Part shown: in pieces, positions 43,365 to 51,342 of the stretch
Position numbering within the stretch: the first letter of the stretch is position 1
Layout: each line of letters begins with the position of its first letter
DNA from: Bacteroidales bacterium
GTDB lineage: Bacteria > Bacteroidota > Bacteroidia > Bacteroidales > UBA932
DNA length: 64,000 bases
Assembly: GCA_017519865.1 (NCBI GenBank)
Contig: JAFWRQ010000030.1
Span: forward strand, 1 to 64,000
Reading direction: 5' to 3'
Notes under the pieces: model-generated
Database searches by the model: none
Seen by the model: only the letters and a program-made list of their open reading frames with translations
What the model was told of the DNA's origin: nothing
Translations under genes and position numbers: made by a program

Positions 43365-44312
43365 ATGGATATAGACTTGTTATCAAAAATGGTCGGAGAA
43401 CTCATTCTCGACAGCGACGAAGTCGCTTTGCCGGGCGTGGGTACATTCGTGGCCGAAGTCGTGCCTTCGACCTTTTCAGACAAGGGCTATACCATCAATC
43501 CTCCTTACAGACGCCTTTCTTTCCGCCAGCGGGAGTCATCCGACAATTCCCTGGTGGAGTTTTATGCCCGGTCCAACGGAGTGGATGAGCGGACTGCCGC
43601 TTCCATCCTGAGACCTTTCCTCGCAGAGCTCAAGGAGACGCTGAAAGTAAAGAAAACCATCATCTTTCCCGGCCTTGGACGTCTCAGGGCCACCCGCGAG
43701 AACAATTTCTTCTTCATCCCGGACGAGGATATAAACATCTACCCCGAAGGTTTCGGCCTCGAGCCGCTGTCCCTCAAGACCCATGTCGAGACAGAGGACG
43801 AAATGAGGGCAGCCGTCGCTTCGCTCCAGCAGATCCTGGACGAGCCGGTGGTTGAGGAGGAAGAAGTCGCTCCGGCTGTCGCAGAGGCAGCCCCGGTCGT
43901 CGAGGAGGAGGCCGCACCGGTAGTTGAAGAGGAGGTCGCCCCGGTCGTCGAAGAGACCGTCCCGGCTGCAGTAGAGCCGGAAGTGCCGGAACCTGCTGAC
44001 GTTGAGGAGGAAGTTGTACCTGTCGTTGAAGAGGAGTCTGCCCCAGCCGTTGAGGCTGCCGTTTCAGCCGATCCCGCTCCGGTCAAGGTAGTGGAGGATG
44101 TTCAGGAAGAGGATTACGGATGGGATGACGAGGAGAACTATCGCTCGTGGCGCAGGCGCCGTTCCTTCATTGTTGCAGGCATCGTACTCGTCTCGCTGCT
44201 CGTACTGTTTATCGTCGGCTTCATCGTACTGGCGCATATAGCCCCGGATTTCATCGATTCCATCTTGTATACCGATGAGGAACTGGATATTATCCGCAAG
44301 ATGAGTCTATGA
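43365..44312 (+). CDS. Membrane-anchored CCDC81-like HU-domain protein
   Basis: A 315-residue protein. Residues 1-65 and about 68-140 match the paired HU-like modules (CCDC81 bacterial type) seen in Bacteroidota: VALPGVGTFVAEVV and IIFPGLGRLRA. Residues 158-245 are an acidic Val/Glu/Pro/Ala repeat built on APVVEEE units. A basic RRRR patch at 263-266 precedes one helix at 268-290, placing the HU part in the cytoplasm and a 25-residue tail outside. Many relatives carry a C-terminal SPOR domain; none is seen here. The mRNA may be leaderless. It overlaps the Nudix gene by four bases. Confidence 0.75.
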   Translation: MDIDLLSKMVGELILDSDEVALPGVGTFVAEVVPSTFSDKGYTINPPYRRLSFRQRESSDNSLVEFYARSNGVDERTAASILRPFLAELKETLKVKKTIIFPGLGRLRATRENNFFFIPDEDINIYPEGFGLEPLSLKTHVETEDEMRAAVASLQQILDEPVVEEEEVAPAVAEAAPVVEEEAAPVVEEEVAPVVEETVPAAVEPEVPEPADVEEEVVPVVEEESAPAVEAAVSADPAPVKVVEDVQEEDYGWDDEENYRSWRRRRSFIVAGIVLVSLLVLFIVGFIVLAHIAPDFIDSILYTDEELDIIRKMSL

Positions 44313-44890
44313 TCGAGCTGGTCTATCCCGTAGGCGCTCCTGCGCCCGTTCTCCAGCCCCGTTCGACGCTGGCCGATGTGGCGGCTTCGGAGATGGTGCC
44401 TATCGTGGACCCTACCGGCGCAGTCATCGGCCAGGCCTCCCGCGCCTGGTGCCACGGAGGCGACAAACCCCTTCATCCCGTCGTTCATCTGCACATCCTG
44501 AACCGTGACTGCGAGCTTTATATCCAGAAGCGCTCCATGAAGAAAGACCTTCTTCCGGGTTACTGGGATACGGCGGTAGGCGGCCATGTGGGCTATGGCG
44601 AGAGCATCATGGAAGCCCTTTTCCGCGAGGCGGGGGAGGAGTTGGGATTCTACGAGTTCAATCCCGTGCATCTGACATCGTACGTGTTCGAATCGGAAGT
44701 GGAGCGTGAACTCGTCAACGTATTCGCGGCGGTGGGCAGTTTCGAACTGCATCCGGACCGCGATGAGGTTGAAGAAGGCCGTTTCTGGCCTTTCCCTGAC
44801 ATCGAAGCCCATATCGGCCACCACGTCTTTACTCCCAATTTTGAACTTGAGTTCGGCAAAGTCCGCCATATACTCGAATCTCTTTTATAA
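44309..44890 (+). CDS. Nudix hydrolase
   Basis: A 193-residue protein with a complete Nudix box, GGHVGYGESIMEALFREAGE followed by ELGF, at about residues 91-114. Its layout (N-terminal MIELVYPV plus VGQAS/RAWCHGG and VVHLHILN) is close to the isopentenyl-diphosphate-isomerase-like Nudix group (YfcD type). Such enzymes hydrolyse nucleoside diphosphate derivatives; the substrate is unknown. It overlaps its neighbours at both ends (ATGA and TAATG), so it is translated as part of the peptidoglycan operon. A cell-wall nucleotide-sugar substrate would be speculation. Confidence 0.9.
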   Translation: MIELVYPVGAPAPVLQPRSTLADVAASEMVPIVDPTGAVIGQASRAWCHGGDKPLHPVVHLHILNRDCELYIQKRSMKKDLLPGYWDTAVGGHVGYGESIMEALFREAGEELGFYEFNPVHLTSYVFESEVERELVNVFAAVGSFELHPDRDEVEEGRFWPFPDIEAHIGHHVFTPNFELEFGKVRHILESLL

Positions 44891-47109
44891 TGACGGCGCA
44901 AGTTGAGAAATTCATCAAGGACCAGCTTTCGGTATGGCCGGAAGTGTCGGCCCGGTTCCGGGCGTTGAAGTCCGCCGGCGTACGCCGGCTGGAAGTCGGC
45001 GGCCTGGAGGTTGTGCTGCAGCACAACCCGTCCCGCCTGGCTTCCGCCGTGGCAGGCACGCCGGCGGACTCCCTCAAGGATGCTCCCTGCTTCCTGTGCC
45101 GGGAGAATCTCCCGCCGGAGCAGGCGGTACTCCCTTTCGAGGGCCGCAAGGGGCGTAAATACCGCATCCAGGTCAATCCTTTCCCCATTTTCCCCCACCA
45201 CCTGGTGGTGGCGGGCGAAAAGCACCAGCCGCAGTCCATCTGGCACCACTTCGTCGACATGCTGGACCTCGCCCGCGCGCTGGATGGTTATACGGTGTTC
45301 TACAATGGGCCGGAGAGCGGCGCTTCCGCTCCTGAACATCTTCATTTCCAGGCCTGTCCCAAGGGACTTATGCCTTTGGAGGCCAGGATGGACGCCCTGC
45401 TCGACCGCATCCGCGAGGAGAGTCTGGAGGAGGTCCATTATGACCTCCCGGGCGAACTGGAGTACCTCACGCGGGTTCAAGAGGCCATAGTCTACCATTA
45501 CAAACGGTTCATGCGGGGTGTTTTCGCGCTTCGCGGCCGGACTTCCAAGTCCGTGGGGAAACTTTTCTACCGCCTTCTGGAGAGTGTACCCGTGGCGGAA
45601 GGGGAGAAGGAGCCCAAGTTCAACCTTTTCGTCTGGTATGATGGGACAGAGTACCGCGCCATCGTGGTTCTCCGGGACCGCCATCATACCCATCATTTCT
45701 ACAGTGACGGGCCGGACCATCTGACGATGGCGCCCGGCTGCGCCGATGTCGCCGGCTTTCTCATCGTGCCGGATCCGTCGGATTACGCCAAACTCGACGC
45801 CGGCCTGCTGGAAAGCCTGCTCGACGAGGCCGCCGTGCGGCCTGAGGTCGAGCAGGACATAGTCTGGCGGCTCAAGCGCCGCCAGCGCAAGGTCGAGGTC
45901 GGCATCATGTCGGGTCAGGAGATCCGTTTCGAGATCATCTCGGACGGGGCTGGCCCTCAGAAGGTTACGTATAGGGAAGGCAAGATCGATTACGGCGGTG
46001 TCCTCTACGACGAACTGGTGTTCGATGCGGTCACGCGCTCGACGCTCTTCTCCGAGCCCTCGTTTATCCTTTATGGGGTGACGATCGGGGTTGGCTTCCA
46101 TTGGGAACGCAAGCAGGACCAGACTTTCGCCGGTTCGCTCAAATTCATCGTCGAGGACGGTAAGGTTACCGCGGTGAACCGCGTCGGCATAGAGGATTAT
46201 CTGGTCAGTGTCATCTCTTCGGAAATGAAGGCTTCCGCGTCCTTGGAGTTCCTCAAGGCCCATGCCGTCATCTCGCGCTCCTGGCTGCTTTCGCAGATGG
46301 AGGCGCGCCGTCGCGGCAAGGCCGCTGACGCGCCTGTCCAACTGCCGCAGGCCCCGGGCGAGATGATACGCTGGTGGGACCACGACGACCATAAACTGTT
46401 CGACGTATGCGCCGACGACCATTGCCAGCGCTACCAGGGCCTCACGAACGCGGTGGGCGAGAATGTCCGCCGGGCCGTGGACGGGACCTGGGGGCAGGTC
46501 CTGATGTACGGCGGCGACATCTGTGACGCCCGCTTCTCCAAGTGCTGCGGCGGCAGGATGGAATTGTTCTCCACCTGCTGGGAAGACAGGGATTATCCTT
46601 ATCTTCAGGCACTTCCGGACACTCCTGGCGAGAAGCCGGACGGGAAATGCTTCTGCGATACCTCTGACGAAGGCATCCTTTCCCAGGTGCTGAACGACTA
46701 TGACCTGGAGACCAGGGATTTCTACCGCTGGGAGGTACGTTACGGGCGTGCGCAGCTGTCCGAACTGGCAAGCCGGCGTACCGGCATAATGTTCGGCGAG
46801 ATCCGGGACCTCGTCCCGGTCGAGCGCGGACCTTCCGGCCGCATCAGCCGCCTTAAGGTCGTCGGCACAGCCTGCACTATGGTCGTAGGTAAGGAATTGA
46901 TGATACGCAAGATGCTGTCGGAGAGCCATTTGAAGAGTTCCGCCTTCGACGTAGAATGGCAGGGCGACACGGTCGTCCTGCGCGGCCGCGGCTGGGGGCA
47001 CGGCGTCGGCCTGTGCCAGATCGGCGCGGCCGTGATGTCCTGCCGGGGATACGGCTATCGTGAAATACTGGGGCACTATTACCCCGGTGCAAATATAGAA
47101 AGGATATGA
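44890..47109 (+). CDS. DUF4922-SpoIID fusion protein
   Basis: A 739-residue protein with two unrelated parts. Residues 1 to about 330 match DUF4922, which looks like a HIT-type nucleotidyltransferase/hydrolase: CFLCRENLP, then NPFPIFPHHLVV and PEHLHFQACP (H-x-H-x-Q). Residues about 400-735 are SpoIID/LytB-like: GIEDYLVSVISSEM, LKAHAVISRSWLL, RYQGLT and GRGWGHGVGLCQIGA. SpoIID proteins are lytic transglycosylases for peptide-free glycan strands. No signal peptide is visible, which is odd for a peptidoglycan enzyme. It is translationally coupled to Nudix and AmpG-like genes. Confidence 0.85.
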   Translation: MTAQVEKFIKDQLSVWPEVSARFRALKSAGVRRLEVGGLEVVLQHNPSRLASAVAGTPADSLKDAPCFLCRENLPPEQAVLPFEGRKGRKYRIQVNPFPIFPHHLVVAGEKHQPQSIWHHFVDMLDLARALDGYTVFYNGPESGASAPEHLHFQACPKGLMPLEARMDALLDRIREESLEEVHYDLPGELEYLTRVQEAIVYHYKRFMRGVFALRGRTSKSVGKLFYRLLESVPVAEGEKEPKFNLFVWYDGTEYRAIVVLRDRHHTHHFYSDGPDHLTMAPGCADVAGFLIVPDPSDYAKLDAGLLESLLDEAAVRPEVEQDIVWRLKRRQRKVEVGIMSGQEIRFEIISDGAGPQKVTYREGKIDYGGVLYDELVFDAVTRSTLFSEPSFILYGVTIGVGFHWERKQDQTFAGSLKFIVEDGKVTAVNRVGIEDYLVSVISSEMKASASLEFLKAHAVISRSWLLSQMEARRRGKAADAPVQLPQAPGEMIRWWDHDDHKLFDVCADDHCQRYQGLTNAVGENVRRAVDGTWGQVLMYGGDICDARFSKCCGGRMELFSTCWEDRDYPYLQALPDTPGEKPDGKCFCDTSDEGILSQVLNDYDLETRDFYRWEVRYGRAQLSELASRRTGIMFGEIRDLVPVERGPSGRISRLKVVGTACTMVVGKELMIRKMLSESHLKSSAFDVEWQGDTVVLRGRGWGHGVGLCQIGAAVMSCRGYGYREILGHYYPGANIERI

Positions 47110-48365
47110 GCAGAAAACGCAGTCCGTGGGCATGGGTTCCGACCCTGTATCTGGTCGAAGGACTACCTTATGCCATAGTCAATACCATAGCCCTGGCGGT
47201 CTTCAAGGATCTGGGCGTGGACAATGGAACCCTGGGCCCACTTACGACCCTAATCAGTCTTCCGTGGCTCATCAAACCGCTTTGGAGTCCTTTCATGGAC
47301 ATTTTCCGCAGCAAGCGCTGGTGGATCCTGCTGACGCAGTTCACGATGGTCGCGATCCTTGCCATCATCGCTTTCACGCTGCCTTTCTGCACGATGACCG
47401 TGCTGCTGGTGCTCTTCGTGCTGGTGGCATTCGCATCGGCAACCCATGACATTTCCGCTGACGGCTATTATATGCTGGCTCTCGACCGGCAGAGGCAGTC
47501 GTCATTCGTCGGCATCCGCAACACCTTCTACCGCGGCGGCCTGGTTCTCGGCCAGGGCCTGCTGGTGATGCTCGGCGGCATCCTCCAGAAGAGGACCGGC
47601 GACATCCCCCGCGCCTGGGGGACAGTGCTGCTGATCTCCGCGGCGCTTCTGGCCGTCATTTCTGTCTATCATTTCTTCAGGCTGCCGAAGGCGGACGAAG
47701 ATACCGACCATCGGGATGTAAAGAGTTCCAGGCAGATCTGGGCCGAGTTCGGCGAATCGTTCCGCTCCTTCTTCCTTAAGAAAGGAGTCTGGTGGGCCAT
47801 CGCGTTCATGCTGCTGTTCCGTTTGCCGGAAGCGTTGTCACTCAATTTGTTATATCCATTCTTCAAGGATGGGGCGGAGGTCGGTGGCTTGGGTGCCGGT
47901 ACTGAAATGTACGGCCTGGTATACGGTACCTTCGGCGTCGTGGCATTGCTGCTGGGTGGCATCCTGGGAGGCATTTACGCTTCGCGGTACGGCTTGCGGC
48001 GCGCGATGTGGCCTATGGCCCTCTCGCTCGCGCTGCCCTGCGCCGTCTACCTCCTCATGGCCATCTTCCGTCCCGCTTCGGTGTGGACGATAGGTTCCCT
48101 GATCGTTCTCGACCAGTTCGGGTACGGTTTCGGTTTCACCGCTTATACGCTATTCATGATGCAGTTCGTGGACGGACCTTTGAAAACCTCGCATTACGCC
48201 ATCTGCACTGCCTTCATGTGGCTGTCGATGAAGTTGCCCGCCCTGGTCGCCGGATACCTCCAGCAGTGGCTCGGCTACGTCGGCTTCTTCACGCTGGTGA
48301 TGGTCTCCTGCCTCGGCACCTGCCTCGCCGCTGTCATAGCACGCAGAAAAATACTTGCACCATAA
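47106..48365 (+). CDS. AmpG-like muropeptide MFS permease
   Basis: A 419-residue 12-helix major facilitator protein. The N-terminus YLVEGLPYAIVNTIALAVFKDLG, the PLWSPFMDIFRSKRWW loop and SATHDISADGYYMLAL match AmpG-type permeases, which import GlcNAc-anhydroMurNAc muropeptides for recycling. It overlaps the SpoIID gene by four bases and namZ by one (TAATG). The gene neighbourhood supports the cell-wall role. The exact cargo is inference. Confidence 0.85.
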   Translation: MSRKRSPWAWVPTLYLVEGLPYAIVNTIALAVFKDLGVDNGTLGPLTTLISLPWLIKPLWSPFMDIFRSKRWWILLTQFTMVAILAIIAFTLPFCTMTVLLVLFVLVAFASATHDISADGYYMLALDRQRQSSFVGIRNTFYRGGLVLGQGLLVMLGGILQKRTGDIPRAWGTVLLISAALLAVISVYHFFRLPKADEDTDHRDVKSSRQIWAEFGESFRSFFLKKGVWWAIAFMLLFRLPEALSLNLLYPFFKDGAEVGGLGAGTEMYGLVYGTFGVVALLLGGILGGIYASRYGLRRAMWPMALSLALPCAVYLLMAIFRPASVWTIGSLIVLDQFGYGFGFTAYTLFMMQFVDGPLKTSHYAICTAFMWLSMKLPALVAGYLQQWLGYVGFFTLVMVSCLGTCLAAVIARRKILAP

Positions 48366-49681
48366 TGAAAAGACTGTTCATGATCTGGATGGCGCTGCTG
48401 CCGGCGCTGGGCGCCTGCGGGCAGGGGCCGCAGCGGCAGGCGGCAGAGGTCGCCGACGCCGCTGAGGCGCGTCCCGCCGAGGCCGCCGCGCCAGCCGCCG
48501 AAGTGCTTCCCGGCATCGAGGTGCTGGAGAAGTCAGGCTTCGAGTGCCTGAAAGGCAAGAAGATAGGCCTGCTGACCAATCCAAGCGGCATCGACCGCAA
48601 GCTCCGCTCTACGGTCGACATCCTGTTCAATGCCCCCGGCGTTGAACTGAAGGTCCTGTTCGCACCGGAGCACGGCGTCCGCGGCGACGTCTATGCCGGG
48701 GGCAAGCTTAGCGACACGGTCGACGAGACCACCGGCCTTCCGGTCCGTTCGCTGTACGGCAATACAAGGACCCCTACTCCCGAAATGCTTAAAGGCCTTG
48801 ACGCCGTGGTGTACGACATCCAGGACGTCGGCACCCGTTCCTATACCTTCATCAGTTCCCTCGGTCTGCTGATGCGCGCCTGCGCGGAGCAGGGCATCGA
48901 GGTAGTCGTCCTCGACCGTCCCAACCCGCTGGGTGGCGAGAAGGTTGAAGGCGGCCTGGTCGAACCGGGCTACTTTTCCTTCATCAGCCAGTTCAGCATC
49001 CCGTATGTGTATGGCCTGACGGTAGGGGAACTGGCCACGCTCATCAATGAGGAGGGGCTCAACAAGGGTGAGAAAGGCGACAAGCCCCATCTCAAATGCA
49101 AACTTACCGTCGTGCCTATGGAGGGCTGGAGCCGCAGCATGACTTTCCTGGATACCGGACTGCCGTGGGTGTTGCCTTCACCAAACATCCCTTATCCGCA
49201 GAGCGCCCTCGGCTATCCTTCCGCAGGCATACTCGGCGAACTTGGGTTTGTCAACATCGGCGTCGGCTACACGCTCCCGTTCGGCTGCTTCGCGGCCGAA
49301 TGGATCGATGCCGACGCCCTGAAGAAGGCGCTCGACGGCTATGCCGTCCCCGGCGTCTCCTTCCGCACCATCCACTTCAAACCCACCTCCGGCGCGGATG
49401 AGGGGAAGCTCCTCCACGGGGTCCAATACTATTTCACCGACTATGAAGAAGCAGAATTGACGATGGTCCAATTCTACGTCCTGGAGGCCCTCCACGAGCT
49501 TTATCCGGCGCGGAACCCCTTCGCCCCAGGCAAGATTTCAACCTTCGATCGCGTTTGTGGTACGGATTGTGCAAGAGTGGCTTTTGAGAAGAGCTTCAAA
49601 GCCCAAGACCTGAGAGCCGCATGGTTCGAAAATGTCGAAGCTTTCAAGAACCTTTCGAAAACGTACTACTTGTACGAGTGA
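48365..49681 (+). CDS. namZ: NamZ-type exo-beta-N-acetylmuramidase (DUF1343), lipoprotein
   Basis: A 438-residue predicted lipoprotein (ALGAC, Cys18) with an Ala/Glu/Pro-rich linker at about 21-48 and the DUF1343 domain from residue 50: IGLLTNPSGID, FAPEHGVRGD (conserved Glu near 102), YDIQDVGTRSYTFI, LDRPNPLGG and PNIPYPQSALGYPS. NamZ proteins (GH171) release MurNAc from the non-reducing end of glycan fragments, as shown for Bacillus and Tannerella members. Here it ends the operon with SpoIID and AmpG-like proteins. The Nudix and HU proteins are less obvious partners. Confidence 0.88.
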   Translation: MKRLFMIWMALLPALGACGQGPQRQAAEVADAAEARPAEAAAPAAEVLPGIEVLEKSGFECLKGKKIGLLTNPSGIDRKLRSTVDILFNAPGVELKVLFAPEHGVRGDVYAGGKLSDTVDETTGLPVRSLYGNTRTPTPEMLKGLDAVVYDIQDVGTRSYTFISSLGLLMRACAEQGIEVVVLDRPNPLGGEKVEGGLVEPGYFSFISQFSIPYVYGLTVGELATLINEEGLNKGEKGDKPHLKCKLTVVPMEGWSRSMTFLDTGLPWVLPSPNIPYPQSALGYPSAGILGELGFVNIGVGYTLPFGCFAAEWIDADALKKALDGYAVPGVSFRTIHFKPTSGADEGKLLHGVQYYFTDYEEAELTMVQFYVLEALHELYPARNPFAPGKISTFDRVCGTDCARVAFEKSFKAQDLRAAWFENVEAFKNLSKTYYLYE

Positions 49682-49707
49682 GTCACTAACCATTAAAATT
49701 TAGAGCC

Positions 49708-51219
49708 ATGAGAACCACATTCAAAATCGCACTTGCCAGCGTCCTGGTTTTCACCCTCGCCGCTGCAGCGCCCGAGCTGAACGCTCAGGCAAGACGTAGC
49801 ACCACTACGACTTCCACTTCGAGCTCTTCCGATAACAAGTCCACCGCCACCGCTACCAGAAGCTCCGCTTCCACCGCCCCTCAGGCGACCAGAAGCACTT
49901 CCACAGCGACCCGTAGCGCCGGTACGACCACAAATCGTCAGAGCACGACTTCTACCACCACCCGTCAGACAAGCACCGCCAACCGGAGCACCGCCGCCCC
50001 TGCGGGCAGCACCTCCACCCAGGTTCGTCGCGGCAACAACACCAATACCGGTACCAACACCGGCAGCCAGGTGAACCGCAACAACGGTACTACCAACAAC
50101 GGGAACAATACCGGCACGGCCGCCCGCCGCAGCACCGGATCCTCGAACACCGAGACCAGCACTGTCCGCAGGCAGACCAATACCGGAACCAACCGCACCA
50201 CTACCACCACGACCACGGAGACTCCTTCCAGGAGGGTGACGACCGCCAGGCAGGGCAGCACCACTGCCGCCGAGGCTCCTTCCACCCAGAATGGAACTCC
50301 CGTCAGGACTGTCCGTTCCAACGCCGCTGCCACGTCCAGCAAGGGCCTGACCTCCGCTCCGGAGGCCTCGGCCGCAGTCAAGGCAAATACCACCCGCGGC
50401 GGGCAGAACGTCAACAGGGGTGCAGTCGCAGACGTGAACTATGCCACCAGCGGTGAAGACCGCGGCGACATCCGGATGGACAGGGACAGGAATCTGAACC
50501 GCATCCCTCCGCGCGAGCGCGACTTCATGACCCACGACAGGCTCGGAGCCTTCTACGTCCACGGTCCTCACTATTTCGGATACAGGGTGCAGACCCTTCC
50601 TCCGAGATACCGCAGGATCTCCCACTGGGGCAGGGACTATTATTACTACAATAATGTCTACTACATCCGCTATGGCAACTGGTACGTCATCAGCCGTCCT
50701 CCTTTCGGACTCGCCCTTGACATCGCCATCCGCGACGCGGTCTTCGCTTCCGTGAGGTTCTCGTACTACCACAACGTATATCGCACGTTCGATATCGTGG
50801 ACAGCAACTACAGGACCATCCTCGAGCAGAACCGGATCATCGCCCGGAACAATGCCACCCTTGCAGCACAGAATTCCGCGCTCGCGCTGAATTCCGCCAG
50901 AGCCCTCTCGGCCTATGAGATCGCTTCCGCCCTCGGACTCGTCCAGAGCTTCGCGAACATCAACACCGAGTACTTCTATGAGGACGGTGTATTCTACACC
51001 ATCAACAAGAGGAACCGCTACGAGGTCATCGTACCTCCGGCAGGAGCCCTGGTGAACGAACTCCCTGACGACTACGACACGATCGTACTCAACGGGGTCG
51101 AGTACTACAAGGTCGACGACACCGTATACCGTCTGGTACTCGTGGACGGCATCCCCGCCCTCGAAGTCCTCGGGCAAATGTACGGCGCAATGGCCAGCAA
51201 GTACAACTACTACAGATAG
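49708..51219 (+). CDS. Secreted protein with long Thr/Ser/Asn/Arg-rich low-complexity region (DUF6515-like C-terminus)
   Basis: A 503-residue exported protein with a signal ending ELNAQ. Residues about 28-255 are almost wholly Thr, Ser, Asn, Arg, Ala and Gly in short repeats (TTTTSTSSSS, NTGTNTG), likely disordered. The C-terminal half contains YYYYNNVYYIRYGNWYVIS, a helical Asn/Ala stretch and EDGVFYTINKRNRYEVIVPP, ending in VDDTVYRLVLVDGIPALEVL, which resembles DUF6515-type secreted proteins. Function unknown; surface localisation is likely. The Thr/Ser region could be glycosylated, which is speculation. Confidence 0.75.
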   Translation: MRTTFKIALASVLVFTLAAAAPELNAQARRSTTTTSTSSSSDNKSTATATRSSASTAPQATRSTSTATRSAGTTTNRQSTTSTTTRQTSTANRSTAAPAGSTSTQVRRGNNTNTGTNTGSQVNRNNGTTNNGNNTGTAARRSTGSSNTETSTVRRQTNTGTNRTTTTTTTETPSRRVTTARQGSTTAAEAPSTQNGTPVRTVRSNAAATSSKGLTSAPEASAAVKANTTRGGQNVNRGAVADVNYATSGEDRGDIRMDRDRNLNRIPPRERDFMTHDRLGAFYVHGPHYFGYRVQTLPPRYRRISHWGRDYYYYNNVYYIRYGNWYVISRPPFGLALDIAIRDAVFASVRFSYYHNVYRTFDIVDSNYRTILEQNRIIARNNATLAAQNSALALNSARALSAYEIASALGLVQSFANINTEYFYEDGVFYTINKRNRYEVIVPPAGALVNELPDDYDTIVLNGVEYYKVDDTVYRLVLVDGIPALEVLGQMYGAMASKYNYYR

Positions 51220-51241
51220 GACATTTCCTTGAATGATATGG

Positions 51242-51266
51242 AAAGGCGGCCTTCGGGCCGCTTTTT
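51242..51266 (+). terminator. Intrinsic terminator after the low-complexity protein
   Basis: GCGGCC-TTCG-GGCCGC (51246-51261), a UUCG tetraloop stem, followed by five T. Confidence 0.9.
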
Positions 51267-51342
51267 CTTGCCTTTTTTCAAGGCGCCGTGCAGTATTCCA
51301 ACGCCATGGACGTTTAATGGCTGAACACCAATATCTACATCG

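Noticed and set aside
44650..47133. 827-codon open frame on the minus strand
   Set aside because: Antisense to the DUF4922-SpoIID gene, which has strong domain evidence. No start signal, domain or signal peptide.
49850..50400. CRISPR-like repetition in the Thr/Ser-rich region
   Set aside because: The repeats are short, irregular codon-level repeats inside an open reading frame, without constant repeat and spacer lengths.
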